A DNA stretch of 64,000 nucleotides from the NCBI RefSeq assembly GCF_000185385.1, contig NZ_GL622296.1:439621-503620 (forward strand), written 5' to 3'. Under the pieces are notes generated by a model. It was not told the DNA's origin. It made no database searches and was given only the letters and a program-made list of their open reading frames with translations. A program made the translations under genes and the position numbers. The stretch is from Lachnoanaerobaculum saburreum DSM 3986 (lineage in GTDB: Bacteria > Bacillota > Clostridia > Lachnospirales > Lachnospiraceae). Positions 44,692 to 53,500 of this stretch are shown one piece after another (within the stretch, counting starts at the first letter, position 1; every line of letters begins with the position of its first letter).

Positions 44692-45975
44692 ATGATAGAA
44701 GATAAAGAGATAAAAAAGCAGGAACTGAAAGACAGGATCATAAATACATCTGAAATATATACTTCCGAGGCGGATGCTTTTGAAACAGGTACTTCCGATC
44801 TTGGAGAAAATACTCCAAGATCCAGAAGAAAAAAGAATACGGAATTTTTCACAGCAGGGAGGAGAGTTGTCATACTCCTCCTTGTTTTGATAGGAGCTGT
44901 AATAATAATCCTTACCTTACAAAACAGATTTAAAACCTACAATAAATTCAAATTAAAATGGATACATGAGTTAAGTGAGGGAAGTCTTGTAGATTATATA
45001 AGCCTTGGAAACGGATTTTTGAAATATTCAAAAGACGGAGCGGTGTACTTAAAGAAAAACGGTAAGAATGTCTGGGTGGACAGCTATGAGATGAGCAATC
45101 CCAAGACAAATAAAAACGGAAAGTACGCAATAGTATTTGATGTCGGAAGTAAAAAGATAGTGAGCTATACCAAAGACGGCAAGGTGGCAAGTATAGATAC
45201 CGGACTCCCGATATTAAAAGCGATAGTATCAAAAAGCGGAGTGGTCACGGCACTTATAGAGGATGCAAAGTCTACATATATAATGTTTTATGATAATGAG
45301 GGAAAAGAGCTGGATATAAGTATAAAGTCAAAACTCTCAGGAGACGGCTTCCCTACAGATATAGCCATATCTCCGGACGGAACCGCACTACTTGCATCGT
45401 TTCAGTACCTGAAAGGAAGCTCTATGATGGGAAGAGTGGTATTCTATGACTTTTCTGAGATAGGCAAAAATATGGCAAACAGAGTGGTGGCAGGCTTTGA
45501 TGAAGAGTTCGTATCCTCCATGGTGGCAAGAGTAAAATATCTGGATAAAATAAACTCTGTAGCAATCGCCTCTGACGGTCTGTATTTCTTCTCATCAAAG
45601 AATATAGCATCACCGAAGCTGATAAAGACAATAAAGGCGGAGAATGATATAGAAGCTGTCGCATTTGAAGGAGAAAAAATCTGTGTAGTATATAAGAACA
45701 CCTCGGAAAAATTCAATCATACATTATATATATATTCAAAAACAGGAAGTGTCCTGCTGAAAAAGGAATTTTCCGGAGATTTTAATCATATGGATATGCA
45801 AAAAGGATATATATATATGACAAAAAACGATAATGCTATTATAATGAATACATCAGGCGTAATAAAATACAGTGGAAGCCTTGATGTAAATATCCATAAG
45901 ATTGTAAAAAGAGGATTTTTATCAGGATTTACAGTGCTTGGGGATAATGACTTTAGAGGTATAATACTCAAATAA
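44692..45975 (+). CDS. DUF5711 family membrane-anchored beta-propeller-like protein
   Basis: 427 aa. A charged cytosolic N-terminus (about 1-60), one membrane helix (about 62-82: VVILLLVLIGAVIIILTL), then a long extracellular region of repeated beta-strand units (KYAIVFDVGSKKIVSYTKDGKVASIDTG, DIAISPDGTALLASFQYLKG, NSVAIASDGLYFFSSKN) that reads like WD/YVTN-type propeller blades. This matches DUF5711. It starts three bases after the preceding stop. Role unknown; probably senses or scaffolds outside the cell. Confidence 0.78.
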   Translation: MIEDKEIKKQELKDRIINTSEIYTSEADAFETGTSDLGENTPRSRRKKNTEFFTAGRRVVILLLVLIGAVIIILTLQNRFKTYNKFKLKWIHELSEGSLVDYISLGNGFLKYSKDGAVYLKKNGKNVWVDSYEMSNPKTNKNGKYAIVFDVGSKKIVSYTKDGKVASIDTGLPILKAIVSKSGVVTALIEDAKSTYIMFYDNEGKELDISIKSKLSGDGFPTDIAISPDGTALLASFQYLKGSSMMGRVVFYDFSEIGKNMANRVVAGFDEEFVSSMVARVKYLDKINSVAIASDGLYFFSSKNIASPKLIKTIKAENDIEAVAFEGEKICVVYKNTSEKFNHTLYIYSKTGSVLLKKEFSGDFNHMDMQKGYIYMTKNDNAIIMNTSGVIKYSGSLDVNIHKIVKRGFLSGFTVLGDNDFRGIILK

Positions 45976-45994
45976 ACACGGCAAAGGAGAAATT

Positions 45995-46936
45995 ATGGAA
46001 CAGGTATGTGTAGGAGTTGACATTGGCGGAACAAGCGTAAAACTGGGTATATTCACACTTAGCGGAACATTACTGAAAAAATGGGAGATACCTACCGAGC
46101 CGAAGAATGAACCGAAGGCACTTATTGAAAAAATAGGCAAGTCAATAAAAGAAAACCTGAAAGAAGGCGGGCTTTCACTTACAGACTGTGTAGGAGTGGG
46201 AATGGGAGTTCCGGGACCTGTAATGCCCAACGGTTATATAGAAGTGGTAGTCAATATAGGCTGGAAAGAAATATTCCCTGCAAGAATACTTTCAGACCTC
46301 TTGGACGGTATGCCTGTAGCACTTGGAAATGATGCCAATGTGGCGGCACTCGGTGAAGCATGGATGGGCGGAGCCAAACATATCAAGGATGTTGTGATGG
46401 TAACACTCGGCACAGGTGTAGGCGGCGGCATCATCATAGACGGCAAGATAGTACCGGGAAAACATGGTCTTGGCGGTGAGATAGGCCATATGCATGTTAG
46501 AGAAGCCGAGACCGAAAAATGCAACTGTGGAGGTAAAGGTTGCCTTGAGCAGATATCAAGCGCTACAGGAATAGTAAAAGAAGCAAAGAGGCTTTTGGAA
46601 AAGAAGAAAGATACTTCAAGACTTGCACTGATAGAAGACCTTACCGCAAAGGATGTACTTGATGCTGCCAAGGCGGGAGACAAGCTGGCGATAGAGGTGG
46701 TTGATATAGTGGCAAAATACCTCGGAATAGCATTGTCACATATAGCAATGGTGGTAGACCCGGATATATTTGTAATAGGCGGCGGAGTCTCAAAGGCGGG
46801 AGATTTCCTTATAAACAAGATCAGAGAAAAGTTCATATATTATACACCGATTACCAAAAATAAGGCGGATATAGTCCTTGCAAAGCTTGGAAACGATGCC
46901 GGAATATACGGAGCGGCAAAGCTTGTAATAGCATAA
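45995..46936 (+). CDS. glcK: Glucokinase, ROK family
   Basis: ATP-dependent phosphorylation of glucose. 313 aa. ROK features: VGVDIGGTSVKLGIF phosphate loop, GNDANVAALGEAWMGGAK, TLGTGVGGGIIIDGK, GEIGHMHV and the zinc-binding CNCGGKGCLEQ, then VIGGGVSKAGDFL. SD AAAGGAG precedes ATG 45995. End of the pgi operon, so glucose entry and the isomerase are co-encoded. Confidence 0.95.
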   Translation: MEQVCVGVDIGGTSVKLGIFTLSGTLLKKWEIPTEPKNEPKALIEKIGKSIKENLKEGGLSLTDCVGVGMGVPGPVMPNGYIEVVVNIGWKEIFPARILSDLLDGMPVALGNDANVAALGEAWMGGAKHIKDVVMVTLGTGVGGGIIIDGKIVPGKHGLGGEIGHMHVREAETEKCNCGGKGCLEQISSATGIVKEAKRLLEKKKDTSRLALIEDLTAKDVLDAAKAGDKLAIEVVDIVAKYLGIALSHIAMVVDPDIFVIGGGVSKAGDFLINKIREKFIYYTPITKNKADIVLAKLGNDAGIYGAAKLVIA

Positions 46937-47013
46937 CAGGGGTTGACTTTTGTTTGATTTAAGTTTATCATCATAGTCGAGATGAATGAAACAGCTCATT
47001 ATATTCATAGTGA

Positions 47014-47050
47014 AAGCCCGGAGAAGGGAGGCTCTCCGGACTTTCTTTTA
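47014..47050. terminator. Terminator between glcK and small minus-strand gene
   Basis: AAGCCCGGAGA paired with TCTCCGGACTT (one mismatch), followed by TCTTTTATT. It probably also ends the opposing small gene. Confidence 0.75.
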
Positions 47051-47061
47051 TTGTCGTCTTA

Positions 47062-47145
47062 TTATTTTTTGTCTATCCACTTACAGATATAGTAGGCAAC
47101 TATACTTGCAAGCAGAGATACGATAAACGAAACTAATATGCTCAT
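47062..47145 (-). CDS. 27-aa single-helix membrane peptide (type I toxin-like)
   Basis: A short ORF starting at ATG 47145 with a perfect SD, GGAGGTGA (47158-47151), five bases away. The product begins MSILVSFIVSLLAS, continues as one membrane helix and ends in the charged tail CKWIDKK. That shape (short N-terminus, one helix, Lys/Asp-rich end) is the one seen in Fst- or TxpA-like type I toxins and related small membrane peptides. A hairpin (TGTTGTC/GACAACA, 47164-47170 with 47180-47186) lies just upstream of its SD in the mRNA. No antisense RNA was demonstrated, so the toxin idea is inference. Confidence 0.6.
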   Translation of the reverse strand: MSILVSFIVSLLASIVAYYICKWIDKK

Positions 47146-47254
47146 TATATTCACCTCCGATCTGTTGTCAGATTGGGAGACGACAACACAGTGAGTATAA
47201 CAGCTTTTATAAAAAAATACCATATTTCTTAAAGATACTTTCATACTATAAGGC

Positions 47255-47283
47255 TTGTTTTTATAAGTATGTAATGATATAGT
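47255..47283 (+). promoter_or_regulatory. Promoter of lipoprotein gene
   Basis: TTGTTT (47255-47260), 17-bp spacer, TATAGT (47278-47283), about 55 nt ahead of ATG 47338. Confidence 0.6.
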
Positions 47284-47337
47284 GTCAGATAACAATAACT
47301 CATATGAGCAAGCTCATTAGCTTAGGAGGAATAAAAA

Positions 47338-48045
47338 ATGAAAAAAAGATTTTTAATAACAGTTTTAGGATTGGCAATGGGAAGCGCATTGGTATTTAGC
47401 GGATGCGGCTCAAAAAAAGATACTAAAGATTCAAGCTCCGCCACAGTAGAACAGAGCAAAGACAGTACAAAAAAGGCGGCCGAGAGCAGCAAAGAAGAAA
47501 CTACAACTGCGGGTGTGAAAGTAGATATAAACTATGATATAGCAAATCATCTGGATGATTCATATGAAGATGTAGGAAAAGCATTTGGAGATCCGGTATC
47601 GGATGAAGCAAAAGACGGAGGTCAGAAAGTTGTAAAATACGCAAACCCCGAAAGAGAGCTTCACTATTACGGTGACGATACAAGCGGCTATGTACTTCAG
47701 GCGGTAAGTGCAAAAGCCGGAGATCTTCTCAGCTTTACATCAGATAAAGTAAGCCTTGACGATATATTGGATAAGATGGAAGGTACACAGGTAAAAGGGC
47801 TTGAGGCAAATGATGCATTCCTTACAGTAGGTGAGAAAGGTGACAGCACAGTATTATTCCAGTCGGAGGGATATTACTTTGTAGTATCTGTAGACAAAGA
47901 CAAGATGGTATCAAAGGACAGTGCGGTGGCAGTGCTTACAGAGGACAGAGTGTCACTTGACCCTGCCGATACTTCATCAAAGGCTCCTTCAGATATAAAA
48001 AAGCCTGAAACAAAGGCGGCTGAAAGTACTACAGCAAAAAAATAA
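47338..48045 (+). CDS. Lipoprotein of unknown function
   Basis: 235 aa with a lipoprotein signal (MKKRFLITVLGLAMG, lipobox LVFSGC with Cys at about 22). A Ser/Lys/Thr-rich spacer follows (about 25-58), then a folded domain (about 60-210) and a Thr/Ala/Lys-rich tail. The domain holds strands such as GQKVVKYANPERELHYYGDD and GDSTVLFQSEGYYFVVSVD. No family recognised. SD TAGGAGGA. Exposed on the outer face of the membrane. Monocistronic by its promoter and terminator. Confidence 0.8.
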   Translation: MKKRFLITVLGLAMGSALVFSGCGSKKDTKDSSSATVEQSKDSTKKAAESSKEETTTAGVKVDINYDIANHLDDSYEDVGKAFGDPVSDEAKDGGQKVVKYANPERELHYYGDDTSGYVLQAVSAKAGDLLSFTSDKVSLDDILDKMEGTQVKGLEANDAFLTVGEKGDSTVLFQSEGYYFVVSVDKDKMVSKDSAVAVLTEDRVSLDPADTSSKAPSDIKKPETKAAESTTAKK

Positions 48046-48082
48046 GGCTTTAAAAAGGCTTTAAATATATAAAATCATGGGT

Positions 48083-48128
48083 GGATATTGTGATAAGATA
48101 ACAGTTCACAATATCCGCTCTATTTTTT
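48083..48128 (+). terminator. Terminator of lipoprotein gene
   Basis: Perfect 11-bp stem GGATATTGTGA/TCACAATATCC (48083-48093 with 48106-48116) followed by GCTCTATTTTTTT. Confidence 0.85.
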
Positions 48129-48320
48129 TGTCAGGAAAAAGTAAGAAAGTTTACAGATAAAAAAATCGTTTTATATAAACTTGATTGAGTGTAGACAAAT
48201 AATAAAAAATAATATAGAATAGAGGCAAATGTATAAAACATAATAATAACTTTAAAATTACTACAACATAAACATATGTAAAAATTACAAAAATGTTAAA
48301 TATTTCAAATATTGACTTAT

Positions 48321-48349
48321 TTGACAAAGTATGCATTCGATAATATTAT
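48321..48349 (+). promoter_or_regulatory. Upstream promoter of surface-protein operon
   Basis: Exact TTGACA (48321-48326), 17-bp spacer, TATTAT (48344-48349). Confidence 0.6.
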
Positions 48350-48419
48350 ATGAGTGATATCAGGGTTACGAAAATACGGATTGGTGCATATTTTTGTAAA
48401 CCGGTATAGGTTTTAATAT

Positions 48420-48448
48420 TTGACATATGTATTATAACGCCTTAGAAT
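48420..48448 (+). promoter_or_regulatory. Proximal promoter of surface-protein operon
   Basis: Exact TTGACA (48420-48425), 17-bp spacer, TAGAAT (48443-48448). It predicts a transcript start near 48455 and a leader of about 450 nt. Confidence 0.7.
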
Positions 48449-48454
48449 AAAGCT

Positions 48455-48907
48455 ATATAGAAAAGGTAGAGAAAAAATATGAATAGGAGTAGAGTTTATG
48501 CGAGTTATCGCGTGAGGTCACCATGTAGACCTAAGATGTATAAACAACTGAATAATGAAGAATTAATTTACTCAAATTGTCGTGCCAGATCTCCTTAAAT
48601 CGGAGAACACCGACAGCCTGAAAAGAAAACAGTGTCGGTTTTAAAAGATTGCATACAAGCAATCTAAGGGGAACAGTCTTTGTTCCCGACATAAATACGT
48701 TATAGATTTCTTTAAATATAAAAACACTTGCAAGGTTTTGCGAGTTGTTTTGCTTGCAATATTTAAGAAATTTATATATAAATTTTTCCGGCCGGATATA
48801 AAAGCTGATTTGATTTGTTATATCAGACGGTGATATGGTGGCATATATGTGAAAACATTGTATAGTGCATTTATCTATTCCGGCGGGCAAATAAAGGAGG
48901 TAGTTTG
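48455..48907 (+). promoter_or_regulatory. Long structured 5' leader, class unknown
   Basis: Four successive small hairpins lie between the promoter and the first surface gene: TCTCC/GGAGA (48590-48605), CCGACA/TGTCGG (48610-48638), AGATTGC/GCAATCT (48646-48665) and GGGAACA/TGTTCCC (48669-48687). An extended imperfect pairing of AGATTTCTTTAAATAT with ATATTTAAGAAATTTAT spans about 48703-48774. The third stem of the group is not followed by a T-run, so simple attenuation is not clear. I could not match it to c-di-GMP, c-di-AMP or T-box patterns. Confidence 0.5.
48479..48598 (+). CDS. Possible 39-aa leader ORF
   Basis: ATG 48479 to TAA 48598, preceded by AAGGTAGAG. The product is very basic at its N-terminal half (MNRSRVYASYRVRSPCRPK) with three Cys overall. 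It ends within the first hairpin of the leader, a layout that could couple its translation to RNA folding. It may equally be chance. A five-codon ORF (MRVIA) with an AGGAG SD begins inside it at 48498. Confidence 0.25.
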   Translation: MNRSRVYASYRVRSPCRPKMYKQLNNEELIYSNCRARSP

Positions 48908-50515
48908 ATGAGAAAAAGGAGCTTAGTAAGCAAAGTAGGCTTACTGGCGCTCTCTGCTCTTTTTATTTGGTTAAGCCCATCTACTGCACATGCACAGGGA
49001 TGGGACAACTCAAACGGAGAGTGGAGATACCTGGATAGTGCCGGCAACGCAGTGTCTGATGCTTGGCGTAAGTCGGGCGAGGCATGGTACTATCTGGGCG
49101 ATGACGGCAATATGGTAAAGGACTCTGTTATTACCATAGGCGACAGCTCATATTACCTTAATGCTGACGGTGCCATGGCGGTAAACCGCTGGGTACAGAC
49201 AAAGGACGGAGATGACGACGAAGGTTGGTTTTACTTCGGTCCTGACGGAAAAGCATATAAAGGTAAGGAAGGAAGAGTGTATGCTCGTGAAATCGACGGA
49301 AAGAAATATCTTTTCAGCGAAGAAGGAGTAATGCAGACAGGATTCTTCGATGCCGATGGAAATGCGGTAGAAGATGACAACCCTTTCAAAACAGCTGTGT
49401 ACTATTTCGGTGATGACGGAGCAATGTTCACAGATCGGTGGTTACAATACTCACAGGTAGGAGAAAATCCGGGATATTCGGAACTCGGACAAAGAAACTA
49501 CAACGAGTATGACGAGATGTGGCTCTACTTTGGAAACAACGGTAGAAAGTATGTTGCAAGCAATACAGACCTTTCAAGACAGAGAGAAATAGACGGTAAG
49601 GCATATCTGTTCGATGAGAACGGTGTGATGATACCACAGCTCTCTATCAGAGATGCAAATGTAAAGGCTACATCAAGCAATGCCAAGATCAAATACGGTT
49701 CGCTTGATACAGACGGTGAACAAAAAGATGATTATTGGACATTTACAGTGCCGAATGAGAAGATGAGCCAGAAAGACTACGACACAGGAGAGCGCAGCTG
49801 GTTCAGAACCAAGAAAAACGGTGATGTAATAAAGGATAAGATTGCTACAGTTCTTGGAAGAAGATACGCCTTTGATGAGATAGGACGTATGCAGACAGGT
49901 TTTGTAGTAATGCTTGAAGACGGTACATTCGGTATCAAGTTCGACGTAGATGAGTGGACAAGGGAAGATTTCCTTACAGACGCAGTCAACTCACCTATAG
50001 CGGCTATAGACAGAGGCAGCTTATATCTTTTCGGTATTGACGAGTTAAACGACGGTTCAATGGTTACCGGAGAGGTTACCGTATCTTTGAGAGACAGAGA
50101 CGTAGTATTCGGTTTCAGAGACAACGGTAAGGCTATCGGCGAGAAGTGTACACTTGTCAAGAATGACGGCAAGTTCTACTTCAACGGTCTTAGATTGGAC
50201 GCTGACGGAGACGTAAGATACGGTATACTAAAAGATACCAGAACCGGTCATGGTGAGTACGTTGTCGTAGACGCAAACGGCAAGGTAGTAAAAGGAACAA
50301 AGATCTTAAAGGATGGCGAAGGCAACTGGATAATAGTTGACAACTCAAAGTTCGTAGCAAGAGTAAGTGACGGTGACAGACCGAGAAAGAAGAACGGTAA
50401 GTTCTATCACTACGACTCTACTGCTGATAAGAAGGACAGATGGGGAGCGGAGATTACATACGCCAGTGACGGTGCCAACAACCTCGACAGTGATTTTGTT
50501 CTTTTTGACAGATAG
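48908..50515 (+). CDS. Secreted cell-wall-binding repeat protein
   Basis: 535 aa from ATG 48908, following SD AAAGGAGG. Signal peptide to about residue 30 (LSPSTAHAQG). Nearly the whole mature protein consists of glucan/choline-binding-type repeats (GEWRYLDSAGNAV, EAWYYLGDDGNMV, SSYYLNADGAM, GWFYFGPDGKAY, KKYLFSEEGVMQTGFF), becoming more divergent after about residue 250. No sortase motif and no enzymatic domain. First of three linked surface-protein genes; the next starts 13 nt downstream. Confidence 0.85.
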   Translation: MRKRSLVSKVGLLALSALFIWLSPSTAHAQGWDNSNGEWRYLDSAGNAVSDAWRKSGEAWYYLGDDGNMVKDSVITIGDSSYYLNADGAMAVNRWVQTKDGDDDEGWFYFGPDGKAYKGKEGRVYAREIDGKKYLFSEEGVMQTGFFDADGNAVEDDNPFKTAVYYFGDDGAMFTDRWLQYSQVGENPGYSELGQRNYNEYDEMWLYFGNNGRKYVASNTDLSRQREIDGKAYLFDENGVMIPQLSIRDANVKATSSNAKIKYGSLDTDGEQKDDYWTFTVPNEKMSQKDYDTGERSWFRTKKNGDVIKDKIATVLGRRYAFDEIGRMQTGFVVMLEDGTFGIKFDVDEWTREDFLTDAVNSPIAAIDRGSLYLFGIDELNDGSMVTGEVTVSLRDRDVVFGFRDNGKAIGEKCTLVKNDGKFYFNGLRLDADGDVRYGILKDTRTGHGEYVVVDANGKVVKGTKILKDGEGNWIIVDNSKFVARVSDGDRPRKKNGKFYHYDSTADKKDRWGAEITYASDGANNLDSDFVLFDR

Positions 50516-50528
50516 TTAGAGGAGAGAT

Positions 50529-53500
50529 ATGAAGAAAAACAAATTAATAAAAACAATCAAGCAGGCAACTGCGGGGTTGCTTGCAGGAGCAATGGTTCTT
50601 ACCGGGGCTCCGCTGGGGAGTATGACCTCATGGGCAAGTACATTGCAGAAGAATTATCAGTTATTTGATACTGCACCTACTGCCGGTCTACCGGGTTCTA
50701 CACCTTTTAGAGGTATTCCTGTAGTAAAGGACGGAAGCAATACTTACGGCGGTTCACAAGGTACTGCATTTAAATTCGGTGCTGCCTATACAGGTACCAA
50801 TGCTTCGGGTATCGGCGGTGTTGGTATTCCCGGCAGTTATAATTCCTTTAATATAGGTGCTATAACAGTTCCCGGAAGTGAGAATACATCAAATCATAAA
50901 GGATATGACGGAGCTGTAAGGTCAGCTTACAATAATAACTGGTGGACCACATACTATGGATTCGGTAGGACTGATGATGATACTACTTCACCTTCATCTT
51001 ATCCGGTTATAAGCCCTGCTGTATCAACATGGAGCGGTTTAAGACCTACGGCCACAGCAAGCCCTGATACTAACAGTATGGGGGTATTCTTGGCAGGTAA
51101 TGACGGTGATGTTGTTGAAGTACCTGTACCTGCTCCATATAAGGCGGCTGTAACAGGTGCCGGTACCAATGATAAGATTGAAGTCAGAATGGAAGTACAG
51201 CCTACACCTGATGAGCAGAAGCTTTTAATAACATGGACAGGCTATAACCCGAACAGCTATCCTGTAAACTTCTGGATAGGTGCTGAAGCTGATACTATGA
51301 TCGCCGGTACGGATACATCACCTTCAGTAATATCAGCCGGTAGGACACATCTTCATATGATGGATTATTTCAATCAAGGAACAGGTTCTGCATGGAATTA
51401 CAGAGGCGGTTCTGATCCTTTAGGTGCCGGTACGGTAACTGCCGGCGCCAATTCAACAGCATTAACAGATTTTGATGCAAAGCTTGAAGACGGTTTCGGT
51501 AGAGTATGGGCAGGTGAGTATACAGATACTGCAAACATTGCTCATAGAAACTGGGTTTTTGCACGAAATAAAGATGATAATATGCTTGTACAGCAGACTG
51601 ATGCCGCGGCAGGTTTTGCAGGAAACCTTAATATGGCGCCGCTTGGTCAAGCTTCAGTAAGCTTTGTGGTATCTATGAGAGTTGCGGTATACTATGTAGA
51701 CCCTACATATACCGGAAGCGACTCAAACGGTTATATTGCACAGCCGTTTAAGGATATCAGATCGGCTGTTAAGGCTATGCAGATCGCAGGCGTTAAGAAA
51801 GGATATATCTATGTAGCCAGTCCTACCACTGTAGATCATACAATAGATATTCCTGCAAATATGGATCTTCAGATAGAAACAAGTCCATATACCACTACAA
51901 GTTTCCAAGGCATAACCAATAGAGGTTACTTTAGCTTAGGAAGCAACCCTGAGAAGACAAATACAGAGACAATTACAAGAGCGGCAGGCTTTAAGGATGC
52001 TATGTTTAGAGTAAGTAATTCTACATCTACTCTCAGTTTCTACAATATAACAATTGACGGAAACAAGTCAAATGTAGTTGCAAATGCTCCTGTTATAGAT
52101 ATTACAGCAGGAGAGGTTAAGCTTACAGACAACACTACAGTGCAGAATAATGCTGTAGAAAAGGGAGCAACTGCTCCAAGTGCATCCGCAATCAATGTGG
52201 CAGGCAGCGGTGTTCTTACTATGAATGCTTTGACAAAGCCTGTACAGGTTATAAATAATACTTCAACTTCTGTCGGAACAGAAGTGCCTGTATCGGCTAT
52301 CACTGTTACATCAAGTGCAAATACTGTAGCAGCAGGTACTTCAGGTATAGAGGTGGCAAGAGCAAGAGCAATCAATGTTGCAGGAGATGTAACAGTCGGA
52401 AGCAATGAAGATATACATAAGGCAAGTGCAACAGCTGCAGCCGAACCTGCTACAAAGGCAAATGTGGCTCTTGGAACCAGTATGCTTAATGTAGAGACAG
52501 GCAGACAACTTACAGGAAGTATAGGTGTATCTGTATCCGATGTACCTCAGACAAATCAGGATCAGGACGGAAGACCTGTAATAGATTACTATGACAGAGC
52601 TTCAGGCGGTTCAATACCTTATTCGGCTGCAAACGTACCTTCAGATGTGGACGGTATCACATCAGGTATGGGAAGTGGTGTAAGCAAGGTTACAGATACT
52701 GCCGGTGCTGCTACAACAGGTGCTCAGGATGGAAGGATTGTATATCTTAGAGCTGCAAAGTATGATTTTACAGTTACCTATATAGATCCTGACGGAACTA
52801 CTATGAAGCTTTCCGATCTTACATTCGGAACAAATACTGTTCCGGGAACAATAAATACAGCCAATCTTTATTCAATTGCATTCAGGTCAGCTGCAGGTTC
52901 GACTGTAGAGATACCTATGCCTACATATACAGGATATATATTTGATTCGGCTTCAGGTGCGGTAACACCTCTTACAGTCGCGACAACAGATCCTGTGCCG
53001 CCTGCAACAACACCTACAAAGGGTACTGTATCGGGAAAAACACCGGCACAGCCTGCGGATATAGTAATCAAGTTCGCAAGAAACAAGGTTACATATAAGT
53101 TCGACTCACAGGGAGGTTCAGCAATTGCTGACAAATCAGAGAATGTTACAACAAGTGCTACTACATTAGGTGCTTTGCCTGTACCTGCAAAAGCGGGATT
53201 TAATTTCAACGGTTGGACAGAGTATACAGATAATAACGGCAACTCCGTATATGATACAGGTGATACTGCCGGAGCTGCATTTACAGCATACCCTGCACCC
53301 AGTGCACCGAAGACCACATATCTGTATGCATCATGGGTACCTGACGGTACACTCTACCATGTTACAACATATCACAAGAATACAAATGCGGCACTTTCTC
53401 TGACTTTCGGTTCGGAAGTGGATGCAGGTCATGTGATAACTTCAGTAGTGGATAAAGACCATGTAACGGTACCGGGATATAAGTACAGTTCAGGTAGTGC

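Noticed and set aside
48455..48907. c-di-GMP riboswitch in the long leader
   Set aside because: The expected conserved GEMM sequences and tetraloop-receptor pair are not visible.
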